Shown here piece by piece: positions 9,633 through 18,946 of a stretch of DNA of 46,880 nucleotides. Positions within the stretch are counted from its first letter, which is position 1. Every line of letters begins with the position of its first letter. The stretch spans positions 67,376 through 114,255 of the forward strand of contig NZVE01000081.1 of assembly GCA_002697345.1 (NCBI GenBank). The letters are read 5' to 3'. A program made the translations under genes and the position numbers. The notes under the pieces are model-generated. The model ran no database searches and was not told where the DNA came from. It worked only from the letters and a program-made list of their open reading frames with translations. This DNA is from Paracoccaceae bacterium (GTDB lineage Bacteria > Pseudomonadota > Alphaproteobacteria > Rhodobacterales > Rhodobacteraceae).

Positions 9633-10334
9633 CTAAAATTGATATGAATGTAGTCTTTCACCATTTTGCTTTAGCCAGAACCTAAATTCTTTATAATTCG
9701 GCATTAATGCTTCTACCTGCTTCCAAAAATTAATTGAGTGATTCATTTCTACTAAATGACTAACCTCATGAACTACCAGGTAATCTAAGACAGACTTTGG
9801 TGCTAAAACAAGTCTCCAGGAGTACGAAATATTACCTGCTACACTACATGAGCCCCACCTAGACTTTGTATCCCTTATAGTGATCCTGCTATATTTTTTT
9901 TCAATCAATTTAGTGTAATAGTCTGTCCGTTCACAAAACCTTTGACGAGCTAACTCAATCAAAAATGCTTTCAAACGAAGGTTAAAGCTTTTCTCTTTTA
10001 ACGGTGCTATTATCGTACCCTCCTTAAGTATTATTTTTTTTCCACCACCAGCTATTATTGTATGTGGAACTCCCCCTATTGGTAAAACGGTTCCATGTTT
10101 TACCAAAACCTTTTCAATTTTATTCACTATCTGCTTACGGATCCACTCTACTTTATCACATGCAAATTTTTCGGCATCTTTCATTTTAACATGCACTGGA
10201 ACAATCAAAAAGACATTGCCATCGACTCCAGATACTCTCAAAGAAACTCTTTTTGCTCTTTGTGACTTTTTTACGAAAATTTGCACCCCAGGAAAACCCA
10301 CAGTAATAGAATATAATTTTTCAGTGTTATCCAT
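9633..10334 (-). CDS. YgjP-like (DUF45 / M48-type) zinc metallopeptidase domain protein
   Basis: A 233-aa protein ending in the YgjP-like metallopeptidase domain. The conserved segments are TKSRWGSCS, followed by the zinc motif HEVSH (H189, E190, H193) and a further His at 199 in EMNHS. The N-terminal half shows the beta-rich region typical of the family. Its biological substrate is unknown. It starts at the ATG at 10334 and ends 38 bp before the GntR-family gene on the same strand, so the two may be co-transcribed. No signal peptide is visible. Confidence 0.85.
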   Translation of the reverse strand: MDNTEKLYSITVGFPGVQIFVKKSQRAKRVSLRVSGVDGNVFLIVPVHVKMKDAEKFACDKVEWIRKQIVNKIEKVLVKHGTVLPIGGVPHTIIAGGGKKIILKEGTIIAPLKEKSFNLRLKAFLIELARQRFCERTDYYTKLIEKKYSRITIRDTKSRWGSCSVAGNISYSWRLVLAPKSVLDYLVVHEVSHLVEMNHSINFWKQVEALMPNYKEFRFWLKQNGERLHSYQF

Positions 10335-10481
10335 AAATTTAGACCCTAACGCACTATTTTAGGTGAACAAGTACAAAAAACTTTAAAAGTCATAAGAAAA
10401 ATATTGGAAAGTCTTTGACACTAAGCTCTGCCTGTGGCAACTGCCTAGTTTAGAATATCTTGTTTTTAAAAGAGGAAAATT

Positions 10482-10820
10482 ATGCCCAAAGAAGAATGGG
10501 GGGTTAAACGTGTTTGCCCTAGTTGCTCAGTAAGATTTTATGATCTTAAAAAAGATCCCATGTTGTGTCCAGCATGTGGTCATGAATTCTCTCTTGAGGT
10601 TCTTCTTGGGAACAAGTCGCGCACCATGGAAGCTGACAAACCTGATGCGCAAAATAAAGAGAATGATATCATAGACGAAAATGCAGAAATAGTTTTAGAA
10701 GATGATGAAGATATAGTTATAGAGGATGATCTTTTAGAAAATGATGGATTACTTGAAGATGATGACGAAGAAACGGTTAGTCTTGATGATATAGCTGATG
10801 TGCCCGCAAAAGAAGAATAA
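10482..10820 (+). CDS. TIGR02300 / FYDLN-acid family protein
   Basis: A 112-aa protein with an N-terminal zinc-ribbon-like part (C12, C15, C29, C32) containing the name-giving segment RFYDLKKDP. A long, very acidic Asp/Glu-rich C-terminal tail follows (about 65-112). The family is nearly confined to alphaproteobacteria and has no established function; the ribbon plus acidic tail suggests a nucleic-acid- or protein-binding accessory role, which is inference. SD AGAGGAAA precedes the ATG at 10482. It is followed directly by tRNA-Ala. Confidence 0.9.
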   Translation: MPKEEWGVKRVCPSCSVRFYDLKKDPMLCPACGHEFSLEVLLGNKSRTMEADKPDAQNKENDIIDENAEIVLEDDEDIVIEDDLLENDGLLEDDDEETVSLDDIADVPAKEE

Positions 10821-10871
10821 GTCACTTGGCTTTCTCTCTCAAAATGTTTAAAAAATCACTCAGTTGACATT

Positions 10872-10947
<76 letters not shown>

Positions 10948-11015
10948 ACACCTTATATTTTAATTGATTCCCTTATAATTAAGGTAATGAGTATTTTTTC
11001 AAAAGGGACTTTACT

Positions 11016-12254
11016 CTAGATTACTCTCATTTCCTTTAATGATTTAATTTCTTCATCTGATAACTTTACCCAGTCCAGTAAGATTTCTTTTGTATGCTCC
11101 CCCAAAATTGGTGGTGCATTCCTATAGGTAGCTGGTGACTCACTAAGCTTTGCCGGGAAAGCAACTGTTTTTATAGTAACACCATCAGAGCGTTTAAGAT
11201 CAATTTCCATTTCCCTTGCAATAACTTGTGGATCTGAAAACACTTCAGGCAGATTGTTTATAGGGCCACAAGGAACATTCACGGCTTCAAGTAACTCAAT
11301 AATACCTTGTTTTTTCATTTTTTCCAATACCAACTGTAGTTCATCCTCAAGAGCTTCTCTGTTTTTAAGTCTCGCCTCATTCGATTTGTATTTAGGATCA
11401 TTTGAGATCTTTGAAAGTCCTAGAGCATGACATAATCTCTGAAATTGTCCATCATTCCCACAGCTTATTATTAAATGTCCATCTAATGAAGCAAAGACCC
11501 GATAAGGTATCACATTAGGATGACTATTACCCATTCTACTAGGTACAATATCACCGTTTAACCAGTTCGATGCTTGATTTGCTAACATGGAAACCTGACT
11601 GTCCATTAAAGAACAATCTATATGTTGCCCTTTACCTGTACGATTCCTGTAATGCAAAGCAGCTAGGATTGAAGACCCCGCATTCATTCCTGTAAACAAA
11701 TCACAGATAGCTACCCCTACCTTCATTGGTTCTCCACCACTAATGTTTTCAGGCTGACCAGTAATACTCATTAACCCACCCATACCTTGTATTAGGAAGT
11801 CATAACCTAATCGGTTAGCATAAGGTCCACTCTGACCAAAACCAGTAATCGAACAATAGATTATCTTTGGGTTAATTTCCTTAATAGCGTCATAATCTAA
11901 TTTGTATTTTTTTAACCCACCGACCTTAAAGTTTTCTACAATAATATCTGCCTCTCGCGAAAGAGTATGGATCAGAGAGGCTCCCTCAGGTTTTGAAAAG
12001 TCGATAGTAATTGATCTTTTATTACGGTTGGCGCATGAGAAATATGCAGCTTCACCTTTTGAGCCATCTGCTCTGGTAATAAAAGGTGGCCCCCAAGACC
12101 GAGTATCATCACCGGCTACCACTGACTCAACCTTAACAACATCTGCTCCTAAATCAGCTAACATTTGAGTGGCCCAAGGACCTGCCAAAACTCGACTTAG
12201 ATCGAGAACTTTTATTCCTTCAAGAGCCATTGCGCCTGTGGTGACATTTGTCAT
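11016..12254 (-). CDS. CaiB/BaiF (family III) CoA-transferase
   Basis: A 412-aa enzyme of the family III CoA-transferases, which move CoA between carboxylic acids through an aspartyl-CoA thioester. The N-terminal LEGIKVLDLSRVLAGPWATQ and LGADVVKVE are hallmark segments. The probable catalytic residue is D185 in VAICDLFTGM, followed by HYRNRTGKGQHIDCSLMDSQ. SD GAAGGAAA supports the ATG at 12254, although an internal ATG eight codons later would also fit family alignments. It is divergent from an acyl-CoA dehydrogenase (gap 116 bp), suggesting a CoA-activation-plus-oxidation module for some carboxylic acid. The acid cannot be named from sequence. Confidence 0.93.
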   Translation of the reverse strand: MTNVTTGAMALEGIKVLDLSRVLAGPWATQMLADLGADVVKVESVVAGDDTRSWGPPFITRADGSKGEAAYFSCANRNKRSITIDFSKPEGASLIHTLSREADIIVENFKVGGLKKYKLDYDAIKEINPKIIYCSITGFGQSGPYANRLGYDFLIQGMGGLMSITGQPENISGGEPMKVGVAICDLFTGMNAGSSILAALHYRNRTGKGQHIDCSLMDSQVSMLANQASNWLNGDIVPSRMGNSHPNVIPYRVFASLDGHLIISCGNDGQFQRLCHALGLSKISNDPKYKSNEARLKNREALEDELQLVLEKMKKQGIIELLEAVNVPCGPINNLPEVFSDPQVIAREMEIDLKRSDGVTIKTVAFPAKLSESPATYRNAPPILGEHTKEILLDWVKLSDEEIKSLKEMRVI

Positions 12255-12370
12255 TTGGTTTCCTTCATCTAAAAAATCTTATTAATATAATTGCTACTAG
12301 GAAATTGATACTTATTGTAACGTATGAAATATTAATGTGAATGTTAAATCAAAATATTTGAGGTGAATAA

Positions 12371-13531
12371 TTGGACTTTACTCTGTCAAGTGAACAAATA
12401 GAATTACAGGACTCCGTTCGAAAGTTTGCTAAAAACGAATTGACCACTGTTGCAGCCGAAATTGAGCGTACCGGTAAACCACCTACCAAGAAAATAATTC
12501 AGAAATTCTCTGATATGGGTTTTCTCGGTGTAAATCTGCCACAAAAATATGGTGGGTTAGGTATGAGTAACTTTGAGGCTGTTCTCGTACTCGAGGAAGT
12601 AGCAAAAATTTCGATTGCACTCGCTTTCCCAGTTTTTGAAAGTTGTTTTGGACCGGCATTAGCTATTTCATATTTTGCATCAGAGAAGTTAAAAGAGAAA
12701 ACACTCTTCAAGGTATGCTCAGGTAACATGATTTTAGCAGTTGCCATGTCTGAGCCACATGCTGGTTCAGCACTGACTGACCTAAGTACCAGTGCCACAA
12801 TTAGCAATGGTAGAATTTTAGTTAGTGGCACAAAACGTTGGTGCTCCGGAGCAAGCCATGCCGATGCTTATGTCGTTTATTGTAAAATGTCCAATGAACG
12901 AGGTGCAAATGGAATAGGTGCTGTTTTAATCGAAAAAAACCGGCCTGGGTTAAGTTTTGGAAAAAAAGAGCGGCATATGGGTTGGAGGGGTGTCGTAAGC
13001 GCAGATATGCACTTTGATAATATCAGCTTACCACTTGAAAACATTGTTTTACCGGCAGGTGGCTTCAAAAAATTAATGAAAGCATTTGATCTTGAACGCT
13101 GCGGCAATACCACTATGAGCCTGGCATGTGCACAATCTGCGTTTGATTATGTGCTCAATTACGTTCAAGAAAGAAAACAGTTTGGAAAACAGCTTATCGA
13201 TTTCCAGGCCGTGCAAATTTCAATTGCTGAAATGAAAATGAAACTGGATGCTTCTCGAATGTTGTTATATAGGGCAGTTACTAACACTGGTGGTAAACTC
13301 CCAACAGCAGGCGAAAGTTCTATAGCAAAGTGTTACGCAAATGAGATTTGTCGTGAAGTCACTGGTAAAGCAATGCAACTTATGGGAGCGTATGGTTACT
13401 CAAGCGACTACCCAATCGAACAGAAATTTCGAGATTCATGGGGGTGGGGGATAGCTGGAGGAACAATCGACATTCAAAAGACAAATATTGCAGCCTCTCT
13501 AATAGGAAGACGTTTCAACCAAAGAGACTGA
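12371..13531 (+). CDS. acyl-CoA dehydrogenase, IVD/LCAD-like active site, TTG start
   Basis: A 386-aa flavoprotein that introduces an alpha,beta double bond into an acyl-CoA. The family blocks AMSEPHAGS and the C-terminal QLMGAYGYSSDYPIEQKFRD are present. The usual catalytic glutamate of short- and medium-chain enzymes (YEGT) is replaced: the site reads AGGT with G363. Instead E242 in DLER lies where isovaleryl-CoA and long-chain dehydrogenases carry their base on helix G, and the spacing from there to the downstream FG motif matches. The start is TTG at 12371, preceded by AGGTGA four bases upstream; no ATG fits the N-terminal family motif. It is divergent from the CoA-transferase gene, and the substrate is unknown. 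Confidence 0.92.
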   Translation: MDFTLSSEQIELQDSVRKFAKNELTTVAAEIERTGKPPTKKIIQKFSDMGFLGVNLPQKYGGLGMSNFEAVLVLEEVAKISIALAFPVFESCFGPALAISYFASEKLKEKTLFKVCSGNMILAVAMSEPHAGSALTDLSTSATISNGRILVSGTKRWCSGASHADAYVVYCKMSNERGANGIGAVLIEKNRPGLSFGKKERHMGWRGVVSADMHFDNISLPLENIVLPAGGFKKLMKAFDLERCGNTTMSLACAQSAFDYVLNYVQERKQFGKQLIDFQAVQISIAEMKMKLDASRMLLYRAVTNTGGKLPTAGESSIAKCYANEICREVTGKAMQLMGAYGYSSDYPIEQKFRDSWGWGIAGGTIDIQKTNIAASLIGRRFNQRD

Positions 13532-13543
13532 AAAAGAAATTAA

Positions 13544-13620
13544 TGGCGCGCTGGGGAGGATTCGAACCCCCGACCCCTTGATTCGTAGTCAAGTACTCTA
13601 TCCAACTGAGCTACCAGCGC
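13544..13620 (-). tRNA. tRNA-Arg(ACG)
   Basis: A 77-nt cloverleaf on the minus strand with encoded CCA (13544-13546). The acceptor GCGCTGG pairs fully with CCAGCGC. The anticodon stem CTTGA/TCAAG surrounds loop CTACGAA with anticodon ACG, whose A34 is normally edited to inosine by TadA. The T-stem GGGGG/CCTCC surrounds TTCGAAT. The discriminator base is G. Confidence 0.96.
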
Positions 13621-13813
13621 GCGGGGGTCAGGAGGATGTACCTCTGGAGACTTTTCTTTGCAAGTATTATTCATCAAACAAACTTAACTCCAAAATAAAA
13701 AATAACTAAATAAAGTATCCTTATTAAATAACTAATATCTAAAGCTTGCTTCGATTATATGGAATTATTTACTATCAATCATAAATAATTATAAACATAA
13801 CGGATTTTGGCCG

Positions 13814-13842
13814 TTGACCTAACCGAATACTAACGTTAATAG
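13814..13842 (+). promoter_or_regulatory. possible rpmH promoter
   Basis: TTGACC at 13814-13819, then 17 bases, then TAATAG at 13837-13842; the -35 matches well, the -10 weakly. It lies 40 bp before the rpmH start within the 261-bp gap 13621-13881. I see nothing else in that gap apart from AT-rich sequence, and no DnaA boxes. Confidence 0.35.
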
Positions 13843-13881
13843 ACACCACTTAATAACTTATTATATTCGGGATGTTAAATT

Positions 13882-14016
13882 ATGAAGCGTACATTTCAGC
13901 CTTCTAACCTAGTTCGCAAACATCGACATGGTTTTCGCGCAAGAATGGCCACAAAAGCAGGAAGAAAAATTCTTAATGCTCGTAGAGCCAAGGGGCGCAA
14001 GTCGCTTAGTGCTTAA
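13882..14016 (+). CDS. rpmH: 50S ribosomal protein L34
   Basis: A 44-aa, strongly basic protein beginning [20 protein letters not shown], the universal L34 start, and ending in a typical [12 protein letters not shown] tail. L34 is a small late-assembly protein of the large subunit. It opens the conserved rpmH-rnpA-yidD series, 68 bp before rnpA. Confidence 0.98.
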   Translation: MKRTFQPSNLVRKHRHGFRARMATKAGRKILNARRAKGRKSLSA

Positions 14017-14084
14017 ATAATTCCTAAAAAGACACTCTGTTATAAAATTGTAACTTATGAGAGATATACCTTTTAGGGTCTAAA

Positions 14085-14435
14085 ATGAATGTCACTAAAA
14101 TAACCCTTACCACAATTTTAAAGCGAAGAGATTTCTTATTAGTTGCGGCTGAAAAGCGTTCTGGGCAACCAGGACTTTTGTTGCAAGGTCGAAATAGGCA
14201 AGATGGTAGCTCAAGTACTAGAGTTGGATATACTTGCTCAAAAAAACTAGGTAACGCCATTGCCCGTAATAAAGCAAAACGTCGTCTCAGGGAAATTTCT
14301 AAAGCCACATTAACAGTAAAGGGCAACCCAGGTTGGGATTATGTTTTAGTAGGGCGTCCAAAAACCACACTTGAGAGAAATTATTCTTTATTAATTGAAG
14401 ACCTAAATAAGGCTATTAAGAAAGTTCACTCATGA
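14085..14435 (+). CDS. rnpA: ribonuclease P protein component
   Basis: Protein subunit of RNase P, which binds the 5' leader of precursor tRNAs and supports the catalytic RNA. 116 aa. The signature RNKAKRRLRE, the family's conserved RNP motif, lies around residues 65-74, and GYTCSKKLGNAI just before it is also characteristic. Its stop overlaps the yidD ATG by four bases, so the two are translationally coupled. The organism's RNase P RNA gene is not in the window. Confidence 0.95.
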   Translation: MNVTKITLTTILKRRDFLLVAAEKRSGQPGLLLQGRNRQDGSSSTRVGYTCSKKLGNAIARNKAKRRLREISKATLTVKGNPGWDYVLVGRPKTTLERNYSLLIEDLNKAIKKVHS

Positions 14436-14650
14436 CACCGTTTGCTTACCTATTATCTCTACCTATCAGATTATATAGGCTTGTCTTTTCACCTTGGGTA
14501 GGTTCAAACTGTCGTTTCATGCCCACTTGTTCAGCTTATGCATTAGATGCTTTAAAAAAACATGGTGCGATCAAAGGTATAAATCTAACTTTCAGAAGGG
14601 TCCTAAAGTGCCATCCGCTTGGAGGCTCTGGGATAGACAATGTTCCTTAG
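14432..14650 (+). CDS. yidD: membrane protein insertion efficiency factor YidD
   Basis: A 72-aa protein with the YidD core SPWVGSNCRFMPTCSAYALDALKKHGAIKG and the CHPLGGSGIDNVP end, including the conserved cysteines. The N-terminal hydrophobic helix associates with the inner membrane. YidD assists YidC-dependent insertion; yidC lies two genes downstream. The start ATG overlaps the rnpA stop (ATGA). Confidence 0.96.
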   Translation: MTPFAYLLSLPIRLYRLVFSPWVGSNCRFMPTCSAYALDALKKHGAIKGINLTFRRVLKCHPLGGSGIDNVP

Positions 14651-14741
14651 AAAGATTTAAAGGGGTGATTATCATGTAAAATACTTATTATAAATACAGA
14701 TTTCACTTCACTTACTCTCAACACAACAATATATGTGAGCC

Positions 14742-15578
14742 ATGCTAGATAATTCTCCTATTCATCCATTGTTTGATAATGCACCTTCAACAACGGAGTT
14801 TAAAAAGCTACGCAAACGAATAATTAGGGAAACTCGTCAGGCTATCTGTGACTTTGGTATGCTGGAGCCGGGTGCTCGATGGTTGGTTTGCCTGTCAGGC
14901 GGCAAAGATAGCTACACACTATTAGCAGCCCTAACAGAATTGCAATGGCGCGGGCTGTTACCCGTAGAGATCCTAGCTTGTAATTTGGACCAAGGCCAAC
15001 CTAATTTTCCTGCGACTATACTACCAAAATTTTTAAAGGGCATGAGCGTACCTCATAGAATAGAATATCAAGACACTTACACTATAGTTACTGATAAAGT
15101 ACCGAAAGGTCGTACATATTGCTCACTTTGTTCACGATTGAGACGTGGTATTCTATATCGTATTGCTCGCGAGGAAGGTTGTTCAGCTATTGTTTTAGGA
15201 CACCATAGAGAAGACATTCTTGAGACGTTTATGTTAAATTTGTTCCATGGCTCTCGTTTAGCCGCAATGCCACCAAAGCTTCTAAATGATGAGGGTGACG
15301 TATTCGTTTATAGACCTTTAGCATATGTTGCTGAGGCTGATTGTGAGAAATTCTCGACTGCGATGGACTATCCAATAATTCCATGTGATCTTTGCGGGTC
15401 TCAAGATGGGCTCCAAAGGCAAAATATAAAAGAATTACTGAACGGTTGGGAAGAAAAACATCCAGGGCGTAAACAAAAAATTTTTAGAGGATTGATGAAT
15501 AGCAACCCTTCTCACCTTTTAGATACAACTATATTCGATTTTAAAGGCTTAGTACGAAATAGCTCGCCAAAAAATTAA
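14742..15578 (+). CDS. ttcA: tRNA 2-thiocytidine(32) synthetase TtcA
   Basis: A 278-aa ATP-dependent enzyme that thiolates cytidine 32 of certain tRNAs. The PP-loop SGGKDS (52-57) binds and activates with ATP. C127 and C130 (YCSLC), with a further CDLC motif downstream, provide the Fe-S cluster/sulfur-relay cysteines characteristic of the TtcA group. ILGHHRED-type sequence ([13 protein letters not shown]) is also present. It sits between yidD and yidC, as in Rhodobacterales. RBS before the ATG at 14742 is weak. Confidence 0.92.
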   Translation: MLDNSPIHPLFDNAPSTTEFKKLRKRIIRETRQAICDFGMLEPGARWLVCLSGGKDSYTLLAALTELQWRGLLPVEILACNLDQGQPNFPATILPKFLKGMSVPHRIEYQDTYTIVTDKVPKGRTYCSLCSRLRRGILYRIAREEGCSAIVLGHHREDILETFMLNLFHGSRLAAMPPKLLNDEGDVFVYRPLAYVAEADCEKFSTAMDYPIIPCDLCGSQDGLQRQNIKELLNGWEEKHPGRKQKIFRGLMNSNPSHLLDTTIFDFKGLVRNSSPKN

Positions 15579-15712
15579 AAAGTAATAAAACACCTTAATT
15601 CCTGCTAATTAATAACTCTATTGCGGTAAATATCTAGAGAAAAAGCTTGACCTTCTCTACATCAAGATGTTGAACCATTTTAAATTTAAATATTATAGGT
15701 GGTAGTCCCATA

Positions 15713-17524
15713 ATGGACGGACAAAATAAAAATCTTATTTTCGCAACAGTTCTTAGTTTTTTTGTAATTCTAACCTGGTTTTTTCTTTTTCCTCCTGAAG
15801 AGCTTCCTCAGGATATAGATAATACAATAGAGCTGACCTCGGATATAAATAATAGTGGCCTATTACCACCAGTTGTGAATACGATATCAAACGACTCACA
15901 AACAGTAGCTGGCCTTAGTAATTCAAAAGGAGCTCCAGCTCCAAGAGTAGAGATTTCCACACCAAACTTGAGTGGTTCTATATCTCTCCTAGGTGGAAGA
16001 ATAGATCAGCTAGAACTTAAAAACTACTATGAAACCTTAGAAAAAAAGAAAAACGTCGCCCTCTTATCTCCCACAGACAGTTCTAATGCGTATTACGCGC
16101 TATTTGGATGGACGCCCGGATCAACGAATCTAAACTATGACCAGGTTCCTGGTCCCACGACTCTGTGGGGAATAGAGAGAGGAAGTAGTATTGGGCCTAA
16201 TAGTCCTGTAATTTTAAAGTGGGAAAATAATCAAGGGTTAGTTTTTCGCAGAAAAATTTCTGTAGATGAAAACTTTATGTTTTCAATAGAACAATCCGTT
16301 GAAAATAAATCATCTAAAAATTTCGACCTTCAGCCTTATGGTATAATAGCAAGACACGGTGAACCAGATGTTATTGGCTTTTTCATTCTACACGAGGGTG
16401 TTGTGTCAATGACAGACGGCGAGTTAGATGAGGTCGATTATGATGACATGCCAGATTTTAAGTTTTTGCCTAGGGAAGCGGCAAACACTAATATTTCAAA
16501 AGTATCTGAAAACGGTTGGATTGGGTTTACAGATAAATATTGGATGACTGCCCTTATTCCAACGCCCGGCACTCCTTTCACCTCAGTTGCTAAATATGTA
16601 CCTAGCGCAGAGGTGTACCAAACAGAAACTAGGTTAAAACTTGTAAACGTTGCACCTGGCAACACAAAAACAATTTCTACTAAACTGTTCGCTGGAGCAA
16701 AAGAGTGGGCCACAATTAAAAATTATGAAAATGAAGGTATAAATGGGTTTTTAGACTCAATTGACTGGGGAATGTTCTTTTTCCTAACCAAACCAATCTT
16801 TGCCGTATTATATTGGCTAAATAGTTTTATTGGGAATATGGGTTTTTCAATTATTGCTCTAACATTCTTGATTAAAGCCCTTCTTCTTCCTCTGGCTTAT
16901 AAATCATATGTTTCGATGGCTAAAATGAAAAATCTACAGCCTGAGATGGAAAAAATTAAAGCAAAGACAGGCGACGACAAGAAAAAACTTCAAGTCGAAA
17001 TGATGGCTCTATACAAAAAAGAAAAAGTAAACCCTGCTGCTGGTTGTTTACCAATCCTATTACAAATCCCTATCTTTTTCTCGCTATATAAAGTTATTTT
17101 TGTAACCATAGAACTACGACACGAGGCTTGGGTTGGATGGATTAAAGACTTAAGTGCACCTGATCCATCATCCATCCTTAATTTATTTGGACTTTTACCC
17201 TGGGGCACACCTGAAGTTGGTACAATTTTTGCATTAGTATCTATTGGTGTTCTCCCTATTCTCTTAGGCATATCAATGTGGCTTCAGCAAAAGTTAAACC
17301 CTGCTCCAACAGATGCAACTCAGGCAATGATATTTGCTTGGATGCCATGGGTTTTCATGTTTATGCTGGGAAGTTTTGCAAGTGGCTTAGTAGTTTACTG
17401 GATTGCCAACAATGTTATGACCTTTGGCCAGCAATATGCAATAATGCGAAGCCAGGGCTATACGCCTGATCTCTTTGGGAATATTAAATCTAGCCTCAAA
17501 AGAAAAAAGTCAGAAAAAAAATGA
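15713..17524 (+). CDS. yidC: membrane protein insertase YidC
   Basis: A 603-aa inner-membrane insertase (Oxa1/Alb3 family) acting alone or with SecYEG. The N-terminal transmembrane helix (about 7-26) is followed by a large periplasmic beta-domain to about 350. The conserved five-helix core then has TFLIKALLLPLAYKSYVSMA with the hydrophilic-groove arginine position occupied by lysine, a cytoplasmic helical hairpin MKNLQPEMEKIK, and CLPILLQIPIFFSLYKVIF. The end is basic (KSSLKRKKSEKK). SD GGTGG lies upstream of the ATG. The stop overlaps the MOSC gene start (ATGA). Confidence 0.96.
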   Translation: MDGQNKNLIFATVLSFFVILTWFFLFPPEELPQDIDNTIELTSDINNSGLLPPVVNTISNDSQTVAGLSNSKGAPAPRVEISTPNLSGSISLLGGRIDQLELKNYYETLEKKKNVALLSPTDSSNAYYALFGWTPGSTNLNYDQVPGPTTLWGIERGSSIGPNSPVILKWENNQGLVFRRKISVDENFMFSIEQSVENKSSKNFDLQPYGIIARHGEPDVIGFFILHEGVVSMTDGELDEVDYDDMPDFKFLPREAANTNISKVSENGWIGFTDKYWMTALIPTPGTPFTSVAKYVPSAEVYQTETRLKLVNVAPGNTKTISTKLFAGAKEWATIKNYENEGINGFLDSIDWGMFFFLTKPIFAVLYWLNSFIGNMGFSIIALTFLIKALLLPLAYKSYVSMAKMKNLQPEMEKIKAKTGDDKKKLQVEMMALYKKEKVNPAAGCLPILLQIPIFFSLYKVIFVTIELRHEAWVGWIKDLSAPDPSSILNLFGLLPWGTPEVGTIFALVSIGVLPILLGISMWLQQKLNPAPTDATQAMIFAWMPWVFMFMLGSFASGLVVYWIANNVMTFGQQYAIMRSQGYTPDLFGNIKSSLKRKKSEKK

Positions 17525-18264
17525 AGCCTATATTAAAGCATATATGGAGGCATCCAATTAAAAGCCATGGCAGAGAGGAACTTACAAGTATAGAACTGAG
17601 TAAAGATAAAACCCTACCCTGGGACCGTTGTTGGGCTATTGCACATGAAACGTCAAAAGCAAATAATAGCTCTTGGGCCGAGTGTGTAAACTTTTCTAGA
17701 GGATCAAAGGCGCCTAAATTAATGGCGATAAATGCTTCTTTAAATGAATCTAACGAAGAGGTCACTTTAAGTCATCCAGAGTTAGAATCGGTAACTATTC
17801 ATCCAGAAAAAAATGCAGACAAGTTAATAAAGTGGGTTTATCCAATAATGCCAGAAAATAGATCAAAATCAGAGAAGGTTGTTCGAGTTTTAGGTCGGGG
17901 TATGACAGATACAGATTATCCTTCAATATCCCTTAACAGTATTACCAGTCACCAAGCCGTTGAAAATAAATTCGGCGAAAAACTAGATATTAGAAGATGG
18001 CGCGGGAATTTGTGGTTAGATGGTTTAGATCCATGGGAAGAATTAAATTGGATAGGAAAAACTATTTCAATAGGTGAATGCAAAATAAAAGTTCGAGAGC
18101 GTATAGTTAGATGTTTAGCTACAACAGCAAACCCTGTAACTGGCGAACGAGACGTTGATACTTTGTCGATCCTGGAAACCTGGGGTCATAAAGACTTTGG
18201 AGTTTATGGCCAGGTTCTAGAGCCTGGTAAAATCATGGTTGGTGATACCATTTCAGTATTGTAG
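17521..18264 (+). CDS. MOSC domain-containing protein
   Basis: A 247-aa protein. The N-terminal MOSC beta-barrel segment (LKHIWRHPIKSHGREEL, with PWDRCWAI) is followed by the MOSC domain with C198 in RCLATTANPVTGERD, the cysteine expected to bind the molybdenum cofactor or its sulfur. Such proteins carry or transfer Moco sulfur, or reduce N-hydroxylated bases; which one applies here is open. It is coupled to yidC by an ATGA overlap and followed nine bases later by engB, reflecting the conserved gene order rather than an obvious functional link. Confidence 0.88.
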   Translation: MKPILKHIWRHPIKSHGREELTSIELSKDKTLPWDRCWAIAHETSKANNSSWAECVNFSRGSKAPKLMAINASLNESNEEVTLSHPELESVTIHPEKNADKLIKWVYPIMPENRSKSEKVVRVLGRGMTDTDYPSISLNSITSHQAVENKFGEKLDIRRWRGNLWLDGLDPWEELNWIGKTISIGECKIKVRERIVRCLATTANPVTGERDVDTLSILETWGHKDFGVYGQVLEPGKIMVGDTISVL

Positions 18265-18273
18265 TTTGATGGT

Positions 18274-18927
18274 ATGAGTAAATTCACTTTCGAGATATCT
18301 AAAGAGCTTTCTAAAGAGACGCTGGAGGAAGGAAGAAGGCTTTTTGCCGGTGAGAACACTTTTCTAAAGGGTGTAGTAGCTATAGAAGGTCTACCACCAC
18401 CAAATCGAACAGAAATCTGTTTCGCTGGAAGATCTAATGTAGGAAAATCTAGTTTACTTAATGCTGTGACGGGACGAAAAGCATTGGCTAGAACCTCAAA
18501 CACGCCAGGAAGAACACAGGAAATAAACTTCTTCTCAATAGGCGAAACATTTTACATGGTAGACCTACCCGGCTACGGGTTCGCAGAAGCACCTTTGGCA
18601 GTAGTAAAGAAATGGCAAAGTCTATTAAAACTATATCTATCTGGGAGACAAACCCTGAGACGCGCATTTGTTCTTATAGATGCAAGGCACGGTATAAAAA
18701 AGGTGGATCATGAAATCCTCAGCTCACTAGATAAATCAGCTGTAACATTCCAAATTGTACTTACAAAGACAGATAAAATAAAATCGCCTGACTTTAGCAC
18801 TTTAATTAAATCAGTATCAGATGATTTATCTTTCCATTCAGCTGCGTATCCAGAGATAATTATTACTTCTTCCAATTCAGGCCTAGGGATACCTGATCTA
18901 CGGTCAGCTATCGCATCACTTGAGTGA
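18274..18927 (+). CDS. engB: ribosome biogenesis GTPase YihA/YsxC (EngB)
   Basis: A 217-aa TRAFAC GTPase needed for late assembly of the 50S subunit. G1 is GRSNVGKSS (52-60), the G2 threonine lies in the GRTQEINFF region, G3 is DLPGYG and G4 is TKTD. The start ATG at 18274 follows the MOSC gene by nine bases. A stem-loop at 18947-18983 downstream may end the transcript. Confidence 0.95.
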   Translation: MSKFTFEISKELSKETLEEGRRLFAGENTFLKGVVAIEGLPPPNRTEICFAGRSNVGKSSLLNAVTGRKALARTSNTPGRTQEINFFSIGETFYMVDLPGYGFAEAPLAVVKKWQSLLKLYLSGRQTLRRAFVLIDARHGIKKVDHEILSSLDKSAVTFQIVLTKTDKIKSPDFSTLIKSVSDDLSFHSAAYPEIIITSSNSGLGIPDLRSAIASLE

Positions 18928-18946
18928 AAGAAAAGTTAATAGTATT

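Noticed and set aside
10580-10825. Serine-rich 81-aa minus-strand frame opposite the TIGR02300 gene
   Set aside because: It is the antisense reading of GAT/GAA repeats encoding the acidic tail; low complexity explains it.
13621-13881. Possible replication origin upstream of rpmH
   Set aside because: rpmH lies near oriC in some bacteria, but no DnaA boxes, dnaA or AT-rich iterons are visible; only a possible promoter.
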